In this document: positions 8,092-13,484 of the stretch, in pieces
Numbering within the stretch: the first letter of the stretch is position 1
Layout: every line of letters begins with the position of its first letter
Assembly: GCA_039929265.1 (NCBI GenBank)
Contig: JBDSRN010000061.1
Span: 1-17,966 of the forward strand
Source: ZC4RG30 sp039929265
Lineage (GTDB): Bacteria > Pseudomonadota > Gammaproteobacteria > Steroidobacterales > Steroidobacteraceae
Direction of reading: 5' to 3'
Length of the DNA: 17,966 nucleotides
Notes under the pieces: model-generated
Told to the model about the DNA's origin: nothing
Seen by the model: the letters and a program-made list of their open reading frames with translations, nothing else
Databases searched by the model: none
Made by a program: the position numbers and the translations under genes

Positions 8092-8536
8092 GGCGATCTT
8101 GGGTCGCGATGCGAACCGCTCAGCCTTCCACTGTGCGACTGTAGCCCGATAGTGCAGCTTGCCGCCGCGTCGACGCATTGCGTCGCAGCTCGCGCGACAC
8201 TGTCGATGGAGACCGTCGCTTCCGCCGCGCGATCTCACGAACCGCCAACCCCTGCGTCTTCAATAGCGCGAGTTCCTCGCGTTCAGCAAACGACAAGTAT
8301 CGTCCCGAGCTCCCAACCAGACTGATGGGAACCATCCCGCCTGCCTCGCGGAACCAGCGCGGACCCAATGGCTGCGATACGCCGCTCGCCAACGCTGCCT
8401 CTTCACTCGAAGCTCCTGCAGCAATGCGTACCCAGAATGCCTGCTCCGCTTCCCTATGGTTGACACCCGGCCTGCCTGGCGAACGCGTCGGTGCTCGTCC
8501 TGTCCGACTTGTAATCCACCCTGGTGGTCGACCCAT
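8092..8536 (-). pseudogene. IS30-family transposase, N-terminal part, frameshifted and truncated
   Basis: The frame starting at ATG 8536 (minus strand), with a perfect GGAGGT ribosome-binding site before it, encodes MGRPPGW, a WFREAGGM motif, then GRYLSFAEREELALLK and a helix-turn-helix ending SPSTVSRELRRNA. This is the typical DNA-binding N-terminus of IS30-family transposases. Near 8164-8167 one base appears lost; the next frame continues the family sequence with RRGGKLHYRATVAQWKAER and RPK. Similarity ends at about 8092, and the whole DDE catalytic domain is absent, replaced by the recombinase remnant. It is therefore dead twice over, by frameshift and by truncation. Confidence 0.85.
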
Positions 8537-8554
8537 ACAACACCTCCTTAGCGA

Positions 8555-8579
8555 GATGTTGCGACGACCGCTGGAGATC
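8555..8579 (-). repeat. Possible terminal repeat of the IS30-like remnant
   Basis: The segment containing GTTGCGACGACCGCT sits just upstream of the IS30-like start codon, where the element end should be, and is the kind of sequence seen at ends of related IS30 elements. The IS3-family remnant begins within a few bases of it, marking a junction between elements. The matching opposite end is not present. Tentative. Confidence 0.35.
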
Positions 8580-8582
8580 ACC

Positions 8583-8871
8583 CAATATCCAAGTTACGCA
8601 TTTGGCAAACGCTGCCAGGAGATGAACGTGATGCCCTCGATGGGCACAGTGGGCGATGCCTACCACAACGCCATGGCAGAGAGCTTGTTAGTCGATCGAG
8701 AAGGAACCGCTCATGCATCGACGCTTCAAGTCACAAAACGAGGCCAGAATGGCTGTCTTCGAATGGATCGAGGGCTGGTACAACCCACATCGGCGTCACT
8801 CGTCCATCGAGCGCTTGTCGCCGAATAACTTCGAGCGGAGACTATCCGTAGAACAGACAGTGAGAATTTAG
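8583..8871 (+). pseudogene. IS3-family transposase (OrfB), C-terminal remnant, frameshifted
   Basis: From CAA at 8583 the frame reads QYPSYAFGKRCQEMNVMPS followed by MGTVGDAYHNAMAES, the end of the rve/DDE integrase domain, with the expected catalytic glutamate in AES. At about 8688-8692 the frame shifts by one, and the remainder continues with HRRFKSQNEARMAVFEWIEG and WYNPHRRHSSIERLSP, then NFERRL, to a TAG at 8869-8871. The last part is a textbook IS3-family OrfB C-terminus. OrfA and the first two catalytic aspartates are missing. The following bases (to about 8908) may hold the right end of the element. Only a fossil remains. Confidence 0.85.
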
Positions 8872-8950
8872 AAAGTTACCCGTCCACGAAAGCGGGTCAA
8901 CTCCAGAGGGTATGGTGCTCGATCATCACAACGAATCGTCGGAGAGTCGC

Positions 8951-9214
8951 ATGTTCGTAACAGTCATCCATCGAATTCATGACGTTGAGGGCTTCAAAGC
9001 CGCCGAGGACAAGGCGTTGGAGGCGGGGCTACCTGCCAGTGTCGCCTTGCCAGTCCACGCCGCCACTCGCGATCACCGGCTCGGTGTCTGCATCTGGGAA
9101 GGTGCGTCGGTTGCCGCCGTACGCGAGATCGTTGAAGGTGTGGTTGGACCGTACAGCCACAACGAGTACCACGAAATGGAGGTTGAGGGCCTGAAGACGC
9201 AACTTCGAATCTAG
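8951..9214 (+). CDS. Conserved-looking small protein of unknown function
   Basis: An intact 87-residue frame that starts MFVTVIHRIHDVEGFKAAED and ends VEGLKTQLRI. The ATG at 8951 is chosen because GGAG lies six bases upstream and the family-like sequence begins there; an in-frame ATG at 8912 would add 13 unlikely residues. The alternation of strands and helices (FVTVIHRI / EGFKAAEDKALEAG / GVCIWEG / VAAVREIVEGVVG) suggests a small ferredoxin-like dimeric alpha/beta-barrel protein, similar in style to DUF4242 or muconolactone-isomerase-like proteins. No catalytic residue can be named. It is the only undamaged gene inside the tRNA-bounded element and could be cargo or a gene cassette, since an attC-like structure lies about 110 bases downstream. 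Confidence 0.6.
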   Translation: MFVTVIHRIHDVEGFKAAEDKALEAGLPASVALPVHAATRDHRLGVCIWEGASVAAVREIVEGVVGPYSHNEYHEMEVEGLKTQLRI

Positions 9215-9326
9215 TTGGCTGCAACTACGCACTCGGAGCACTCGCACGATCTGCCTGGGCGAAGGCTCGCTCCCCTAAAGCGTCGTCCGTCCGAGCAGTC
9301 GTGCCTCGGGAAGCCACCGCAGGCGC
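9215..9326. other. Intergenic, nothing recognised
   Basis: About 110 bases between the small gene and the attC-like structure. I see no reading frame, terminator or repeat that I can support. Confidence 0.5.
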
Positions 9327-9409
9327 CCAGCTAACGAGCGGCGGGCAGGGGATGGAGGCCGTAACGAGTGCCGCCCCGCGGTCGGAGCCGCTTAACTGGT
9401 CATTTAGCC
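9327..9409. repeat. Degenerate integron attC-like structure
   Basis: The left side reads CCAGCTAACGAGCGGC (9327-9342) and the right side GCCGCTTAACTGGTCATTTA (9387-9406), followed by GCC. GAGCGGC and GCCGCTT pair over seven positions (one G:T), and CCAG pairs with CTGG outside an asymmetric internal loop. This matches the R''-L''...L'-R' plan of attC sites of gene cassettes, including the CTAAC core on the left. The right core, expected as GTTAGC, reads TTTAGC, so the cleavage triplet is mutated. Overall about 80 bases, within the attC size range. No integron integrase is present. Could be a chance hairpin. Confidence 0.4.
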
Positions 9410-9461
9410 GGAGTTGCGCCGGTAGTCTTTCTTCAGCTTTATTCGGCGTCGGAAACTAGCG

Positions 9462-9479
9462 AATCCTGCCCCGCTACCA
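9462..9479 (+). repeat. att-like direct repeat, copy 2 (tRNA-fMet 3' end)
   Basis: AATCCTGCCCCGCTACCA, equal to the last 19 bases of the tRNA-fMet gene except for one missing C. No D-arm or anticodon arm lies upstream, so it is not a tRNA gene. It marks the probable far end of the element that used the tRNA as target. Confidence 0.65.
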
Positions 9480-9491
9480 AATATGCCTATG

Positions 9492-9519
9492 CGGAGCAGG
9501 CCCCAAAAGGTCTGCTCCG
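9492..9519. other. Strong hairpin, possible terminator-like or operator element
   Basis: CGGAGCAGGCC (9492-9502) pairs with GGTCTGCTCCG (9509-9519) over eleven positions with one G:T pair and a six-base loop CCAAAA. It starts 12 bases after the second att-like copy. No T-run follows, so a standard intrinsic terminator is unlikely. Role unknown. Confidence 0.45.
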
Positions 9520-9610
9520 GGGTCCAAGCCAACGCTTCCATGGCAAGTCCGTCCTAAACTGATACAGGCAGAACAAGATCGCGTGGTGGACGGCATGCCG
9601 CTTGGCTTGA

Positions 9611-9772
9611 GATTCTCGACCCTCGCGAATAGGCATCGGGCAACGCGCTCGCGGTGCGGAGAAGTCCCGGCGACAGAAGGGCAGGGAGCGGCCCAGGATC
9701 TTAAGCTTTGGGACCAGGCTCGAAGTGAGCTTCGACGATCTCGAAAAGAAGAAACGTACGGCGGTGGGTTGA
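9611..9772 (+). other. Unidentified reading-frame tail upstream of the demethylase cluster
   Basis: A stretch of 53 codons without a stop, in a frame different from the next gene, ends with TGA at 9770-9772. Its last part reads RPRILSFGTRLEVSFDDLEK followed by KKRTAVG, a composition that looks like the C-terminus of a real protein rather than random sequence. It has no start codon of its own with a ribosome-binding site and is cut upstream by a stop at 9608-9610. It may be the 3' remnant of a gene that once preceded dmmA, lost during rearrangement. I do not recognise the family. Confidence 0.3.
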
Positions 9773-9782
9773 GCGAGCGCGC

Positions 9783-10382
9783 ATGAGGACCCCTGCGATC
9801 AAGAGCCGGCCGGTCTACGCGGGATTGCAGGTGAACCCGCACGCGCGCCGCACCTTGTTTGCGTTGCAGGGCGAGGGTGCCAAGGCACTGTTCGAGCAGG
9901 TGGAGCGGGCGGGACGCGAGTTTCTGACCCGCTCCGAGGTGCTGTTTCTCGCCGGCAATTCGGTACAGCACCTTGCAGGCTTGCAGCAGCTCGCGCCGCA
10001 CTTGGTCCGGCAGGCGCCCAACCTCGACTCTTTGCTGCAGCGCCTGCGTGATGATCTTGCAATTGCAAAAATGGGTACCAGCCTGCAGGTAGCGGGTACG
10101 GAAGGGTTCATTGGCCAGGTGTTGCAAGTGGCGATGGACTCGCACATCGATGCGGCCTCGATCTGCACCGAGCACCGCGGCTCACTCGCTCGTCGCGTGC
10201 AGTGCGTGCACTGCAAGCAGTTCACAGATGGTGTCACGCACAGTCCGTTTGCCTGCAGCGGGTGCGGCCTGGGCTTGTTGGTGCGCGATCACTACTCGCG
10301 CAGGTTAGGGGCCTTCCAGGGTGTGAATGTCGACGCAGAAGCTCCCGGCACTGCGCCCTCGCTCGAGGAGCTGTATCCGTGA
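9783..10382 (+). CDS. dmmA: DmmA-family subunit of a dimethylamine monooxygenase / N-demethylase
   Basis: The 199-residue soluble protein ends in a compact zinc-ribbon-like module: C141 and C144 in CVHCK, C158 and C161 in CSGCG, then LLVRDHYSRRLGAFQGV (near 165-181). That combination and the start IKSRPVYAGLQVNPHARR match my recollection of DmmA-family proteins encoded with heme-dependent oxidative N-demethylases. The middle part is a Rossmann-like alpha/beta region (SEVLFLAGNS). Its biochemical job within the enzyme is not settled from sequence; it is probably a structural or electron-transfer accessory subunit. ATG at 9783 is the first start in this frame, with only a weak ribosome-binding site. 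Its 3' end overlaps the reductase gene by four bases, so the two are probably translated together. Gene symbol is by family analogy. Confidence 0.75.
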   Translation: MRTPAIKSRPVYAGLQVNPHARRTLFALQGEGAKALFEQVERAGREFLTRSEVLFLAGNSVQHLAGLQQLAPHLVRQAPNLDSLLQRLRDDLAIAKMGTSLQVAGTEGFIGQVLQVAMDSHIDAASICTEHRGSLARRVQCVHCKQFTDGVTHSPFACSGCGLGLLVRDHYSRRLGAFQGVNVDAEAPGTAPSLEELYP

Positions 10383-11341
10383 GCATCAGTACGGATATGC
10401 CGATGCGGGTTGCGGAGATCACACAGGTGGCTGATCGGGTGAAGCGGTTCCGGCTGGAGCGACGCGACGGTGGGACATTGCCATATTTTTCCGGTGGCGC
10501 CCACGTCGTCGTAACAATGCGGGACGCCGGAGGTCTGCGTCGCAATGCGTATTCACTGATGTCGGCCCCACACGAATCCTCCGCATACGCGATCAGCGTG
10601 CTGCACGTGGAGAAGTCGCGCGGCGGTTCGCAGTTCATGCACGAGCAGGTGGATCTGGGCACCGAGCTCACCGTGAGCCAGCCGGTGAACCTGTTTCCGG
10701 TCGATCAGCGTGGCCGCAGACACCTCTTCCTTGCGGGGGGCATCGGCATCACGCCATTCATGGCCATGCTCGAGCAGCTCGAGCGCGGGGGTCAGGATTT
10801 CGAGCTGCATTACGCTATACGCGGCCGAAGTCATGGCGCGTACTGGCGGGAGCTGCAAGGGAAATTCGGCGGGCGAGTCAACGTGTACTGTGATGCAGAG
10901 AAGGTCTTTATCCCGGTGGCGAAGCTGCTGGACGACCAGCCACTCGGGACACACCTGTATGTGTGCGGTCCCACGGGAATGATCGATGCCACGCTCACCA
11001 TGGCAAGGCATGCGGGCTGGCCGCAGCAGAATCTGCATTTCGAGCGTTTTCTCGGGCCGCCGGCCGGTAACGCGTTCCGTGTGATCCTGCAGCGATCCGG
11101 CATGGATGTCGCTGTCGAAGGGCGCCAGAGCATTCTCGAGGCGGTCGAGGCGGCCGGTGTCGATGCGCCTTTCCTTTGCCGCGGCGGCGCCTGCGGCCAG
11201 TGTGCAACTGCAGTGCTCGGGCTCGACGGGGCGTTGGAGCACAACGATCACTACCTCTCAGATGCAGAGAAAGTGTCGAACAGCAAACTCATGATCTGCG
11301 TGTCGCGCTTCAAGGGGCGCGCACTCGTGCTGGATCTCTAG
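10379..11341 (+). CDS. PDR/VanB-type FMN and 2Fe-2S oxidoreductase (demethylase reductase)
   Basis: This 320-residue protein has the layout of phthalate dioxygenase reductase: an FMN-binding barrel with RRNAYSLMS (54-62), a nucleotide-binding domain with GGIGITPF (120-127) and YVCGPTGM (194-201), and a C-terminal plant-type ferredoxin domain with cysteines C267, C272 and C275 (CRGGACGQC) plus C307. All four cluster ligands are present. It should take electrons from NAD(P)H through FMN to 2Fe-2S and deliver them to the heme partner encoded next. I choose the GTG at 10379: it overlaps the dmmA stop as GTGA and has GAGGAG eight bases upstream. The upstream ATG at 10202 in the same frame would lie deep within dmmA. 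By analogy it would be the dmmB- or dmmC-type subunit; naming is left open. Confidence 0.9.
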   Translation: MSISTDMPMRVAEITQVADRVKRFRLERRDGGTLPYFSGGAHVVVTMRDAGGLRRNAYSLMSAPHESSAYAISVLHVEKSRGGSQFMHEQVDLGTELTVSQPVNLFPVDQRGRRHLFLAGGIGITPFMAMLEQLERGGQDFELHYAIRGRSHGAYWRELQGKFGGRVNVYCDAEKVFIPVAKLLDDQPLGTHLYVCGPTGMIDATLTMARHAGWPQQNLHFERFLGPPAGNAFRVILQRSGMDVAVEGRQSILEAVEAAGVDAPFLCRGGACGQCATAVLGLDGALEHNDHYLSDAEKVSNSKLMICVSRFKGRALVLDL

Positions 11342-11349
11342 GCGTAGCC

Positions 11350-12369
11350 ATGACCATTGCCTTTCGGGAAGAGACCTTTCGCGACGATTTCACGTTCCGC
11401 AACTCGGGTGCAGGCGTGCTGCGTTTTCCCTTTCCATTCCACGAAGACCGCTACACGTATACGGTGAACCTGGAGCCCCACACGGCCGGTGCCGCGGGTA
11501 CGGCGTACGAACACCTGATTGATATAGACGAGCACTACCTGGCCGAGATGCAGGACCGCGCGTTGGTTCTGGCGGAGGACTCGCTGCGCTGCCAGGCGCT
11601 GCCGCACATGATCAGTGCGCAGTGGGACGCGCTGGAGCTCTTGATGGAGCAGCAGGCGCTCGGTTACCCCGAGCTGTTCACGCTCACGAAGCACGGCGAT
11701 CGCTGGCGCTGGATCAATCGACCGATGGGGATCGATCAGACCTTCACGTTTGGCGATGTCTCGACTCTGCCCTATGAGCCGATGGAATACATCGCGCGCC
11801 AGGCGCAGGGTGACTTGTGCATCGTGGATCAGCGCGACGGCAGTCTGTGGATGGACGCGGGAATCGTCACAAGCCAGGCCGACTGGTCGCTCGATTTCGA
11901 TATCGGAATGAATTTCATGGAATGGCATGCGTCCGTGCCACTGGCGCACGAGGCAGGCGTGTTCGATCGAGCGCTGAAATTCCTGCTGAATCTACAGCAG
12001 GGCAAGCCTGTGCGTCGTCTCAACTGGGCGATGACGATCAACCCACGACTCGACACAAGCCCGGAGAACTATCCGAAGTGGGGCCCGGATCGCACCACGG
12101 TAACGCCGATGAATGTCGGCGAGAAGGTGTATCTGCGCGTCGAACTGCAGAGCCTGTGGCGATTGCCTCGATCGAACGCGATCCTGTTCGTGATCCGCTG
12201 CTATCCGATCAACATGGCGGATATCGCGACGGTGCCCCAGTGGGCAAGGCGTGTGCGACTCGTACTCGCCAGTCTGCCGCAGCAGATCATCCACTACAAA
12301 TGCCTCGTGCGCTTCCGCCAGACTACGATCGACTGGCTGGCGCAGTTCGACGATGGCGCTCCCGGATGA
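11350..12369 (+). CDS. Heme-dependent oxidative N-demethylase catalytic subunit (DUF3445)
   Basis: The 339-residue protein matches the DUF3445 family, shown in Pseudomonas to be the heme subunit of an oxidative N-demethylase acting on dimethylamine, giving methylamine and formaldehyde. Landmarks I see are RFPFPFHEDRY (25-35), the central SLDFDIGMNFMEWHASVP (180-197), RRLNWAMTINPRLDT (222-236), and the C-terminal signature RVELQSLWRLPRSNAILFVI (263-282), typical of the family. The heme ligand cannot be assigned from sequence alone. The gene follows the reductase by eight bases and is the last of the cluster. No folate-binding fourth subunit or glutamine-synthetase-like gene follows. The true substrate could be another secondary methylamine. 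Confidence 0.85.
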   Translation: MTIAFREETFRDDFTFRNSGAGVLRFPFPFHEDRYTYTVNLEPHTAGAAGTAYEHLIDIDEHYLAEMQDRALVLAEDSLRCQALPHMISAQWDALELLMEQQALGYPELFTLTKHGDRWRWINRPMGIDQTFTFGDVSTLPYEPMEYIARQAQGDLCIVDQRDGSLWMDAGIVTSQADWSLDFDIGMNFMEWHASVPLAHEAGVFDRALKFLLNLQQGKPVRRLNWAMTINPRLDTSPENYPKWGPDRTTVTPMNVGEKVYLRVELQSLWRLPRSNAILFVIRCYPINMADIATVPQWARRVRLVLASLPQQIIHYKCLVRFRQTTIDWLAQFDDGAPG

Positions 12370-12586
12370 TTGGCCGCTCTCATGGGGAGTCAGGTGCATC
12401 AGGAGGCCCGCTGAACTCACGGCGCCCGACACGCTCATTGCCAAAGCAACAAATTTGATTGGCTGAGGATTGCGGGCTATATCACGCCATCGGCGAGCTT
12501 TATGGTGCGTCGATGGCTACCGCGATGGTGGGATCCCGTAATTGAATGCCCAAATCGCTTTCGAGCTTTTCCGCAGGTCTCCATTG
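12370..12586. other. Intergenic, no supported gene
   Basis: About 220 bases after the demethylase gene. I find no ribosome-binding site with a credible frame, no intrinsic terminator and no third copy of the tRNA end. Short frames here lack protein-like composition. Confidence 0.5.
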
Positions 12587-12767
12587 ATGAAATTTTCCTA
12601 CGCAGCAAGGCTTTGCCACGTGCTGTGGTGTTGCGCCGTCGGCACCTCGTTCGCTATCGCTCATCACTATCGCGGGCGAGTTCGACTTTTCCAGGACGAT
12701 GCAGTTGAGCGGCCAGGTTTCGAAAGTGGACTGGATCAATACGCACATCTATCTGTACCTCCGATAA
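12587..12767 (+). pseudogene. DUF6152-like secreted protein, frameshifted and truncated
   Basis: ATG at 12587 opens a frame with a signal-peptide-like start, MKFSYAARLCHVLWCCAVGT then SFAIAHH, where the Ala-His-His just after the hydrophobic segment is the family mark of DUF6152 proteins. The frame then goes wrong near 12667; the other frame carries the expected continuation IAGEFDFSRTMQLSGQVSKV and DWINTHIYLYLR before a TAA at 12765-12767. The QLSGQVSKVDWINTH stretch is the conserved core of the family (cf. L-x-G-x-V-x-x-W-x-N-P-H). Complete members are roughly twice this length, so the gene has both a frameshift and a lost 3' part. Function of the family is unknown; it is common in environmental proteobacteria. 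Confidence 0.6.
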
Positions 12768-12787
12768 GGGCAGGGCGGCCGAGAGGG

Positions 12788-12816
12788 TTTACGCGGTAGC
12801 CTCGTTTACGTAGAAT
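12788..12816 (+). promoter_or_regulatory. Probable sigma70 promoter of the rimP operon
   Basis: TTTACG (12788-12793) and TAGAAT (12811-12816) are separated by exactly 17 bases. The -10 box matches the consensus at five of six positions and the -35 box at four of six. The predicted start, near 12823, lies at the beginning of the structured leader. It would let rimP-nusA-infB be expressed independently of the distant tRNA promoter. Confidence 0.6.
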
Positions 12817-12819
12817 CGC

Positions 12820-12973
12820 CGCCCCGTCGGGGGCGACATCGGTCACCGTCGGCAGGCAAGGGTTTCTCGACTTATAAGTGCTTGATCGTAAAGCATTTTA
12901 TTAGGCCCCCATGCGGGGCCTCGTCTTTTGAACGCTCGTTTGGGGATTCGGGAGGGCCTTTGGGCCCTTTTTT
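12820..12973 (+). promoter_or_regulatory. Structured rimP leader (putative attenuator)
   Basis: Four consecutive hairpins occupy the 5' untranslated region: 12820-12835 (CGCCCC/GGGGCG, loop GTCG), 12876-12898 (AAGTGCTT/AAGCATTT, one G:T), 12903-12921 (AGGCCCC/GGGGCCT, followed by TCGTCTTTT), and 12953-12968 followed by T6. A leader ending with a terminator directly before rimP-nusA-infB is described in gammaproteobacteria as the rimP leader, a presumed attenuator of unknown signal. NusA, encoded by this operon, acts on termination, so feedback is an attractive inference but not shown here. Confidence 0.6.
12952..12973 (+). terminator. Intrinsic terminator in the rimP leader
   Basis: AGGGCC (12953-12958) pairs with GGCCCT (12963-12968) around a four-base loop, and the T-run spans 12968-12973. 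It ends only 16 bases before the rimP start codon, so transcription must pass it to express the operon. That is the arrangement of an attenuator rather than of an operon end. Confidence 0.7.
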
Positions 12974-12989
12974 GTTGGTGGGCGGAAAC

Positions 12990-13484
12990 ATGGCTTCGAC
13001 GCTGCGCAATCGCCTGATCGAGCTGACCGAGCCGCTGCTCGGACGTCTCGGGTACGAGCTCGTCGAGATCGAGTTCGTACCCGGGCGTTCGCATTCGATG
13101 GTGCGGGTCTTCCTTGACAAAGTGGAGGGCATCGGCGTCGAAGACTGCGAACGCGCGAGTCGCGAGCTGTCGGCACTATTCGACGTGGAAGATCCGATTC
13201 CGACGGCGTACACGCTGGAGGTTTCCTCGCCCGGGCTGGATCGCGTGTTGCGATTGCCCGCGCATTTTGTCCGCTTCATCGGCGAACGCATTCATGCGGC
13301 GCTGCTGGTGGCGCGGGATGGTCGGCGCAACTACACCGGCGCGCTGACGGCAGTGAACGGGACGGGATTCGACATGAACGTGGACGGCAACATGGTGAGT
13401 ATCGAGTTCGCGCAGCTGGAAAAGGCGCGACTGTCTCCCGTGCTGTCGGACGCGGCTTCGGCACGCAAAGGTAAGAAGCGATGA
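12990..13484 (+). CDS. rimP: Ribosome maturation factor RimP
   Basis: RimP is a cytoplasmic assembly factor needed for maturation of the 30S ribosomal subunit. The 164-residue product has the family signature EVSSPGLDRVL (77-87) after a GYELVEIEF strand (21-29), and a C-terminal SH3-like barrel (NYTGALTAVNGTGFDMNV). A basic tail (SARKGKKR) makes it somewhat longer than the E. coli protein. I choose ATG 12990 because family similarity begins there (MASTLRNRLIELTEPLLGRL) and GGGCGG lies just upstream; an in-frame ATG at 12882 would run through the leader terminator. Its stop overlaps nusA (ATGA at 13481). Confidence 0.95.
   Translation: MASTLRNRLIELTEPLLGRLGYELVEIEFVPGRSHSMVRVFLDKVEGIGVEDCERASRELSALFDVEDPIPTAYTLEVSSPGLDRVLRLPAHFVRFIGERIHAALLVARDGRRNYTGALTAVNGTGFDMNVDGNMVSIEFAQLEKARLSPVLSDAASARKGKKR

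Larger units (their letters stand above)
7791..9479. mobile_element. Decayed tRNA-bounded integrated element
   Basis: This segment runs from the tRNA-fMet 3' end to a near-exact second copy of that end (9462-9479). It holds a recombinase C-terminal remnant pointing at the tRNA, two broken insertion-sequence transposases of different families, one intact small gene and an attC-like structure. Direct repeats of a tRNA 3' end flanking recombinase and transposase debris are the usual footprint of an element that integrated at the tRNA gene. No complete integrase, relaxase or phage gene is left, so it cannot now move by itself. The boundaries are inferred from the repeats only. Confidence 0.6.

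Noticed and set aside
8178..8582. Plus-strand open frame leading into the IS3-like fragment as one protein
   Set aside because: The first two thirds are antisense to the IS30-like transposase; only the part from 8583 is transposase-like.
7791..9780. CRISPR array or toxin-antitoxin pair in the accessory region
   Set aside because: No regularly spaced repeats, no Cas-like proteins and no paired small genes with overlapping ends were seen.
9474..10175. Long minus-strand open frame across the dmmA region
   Set aside because: It mirrors dmmA in antisense, has low-complexity arginine/alanine/leucine content, and no ribosome-binding site or family signature.
10202..10378. Upstream ATG extending the reductase by 59 residues into dmmA
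   Set aside because: The extension is arginine-rich out-of-frame translation of dmmA; GTG 10379 has an ideal ribosome-binding site and GTGA overlap.
12882..12989. Upstream ATG extending RimP by 36 residues
   Set aside because: The extension would translate two leader hairpins, and similarity to RimP starts only at 12990.
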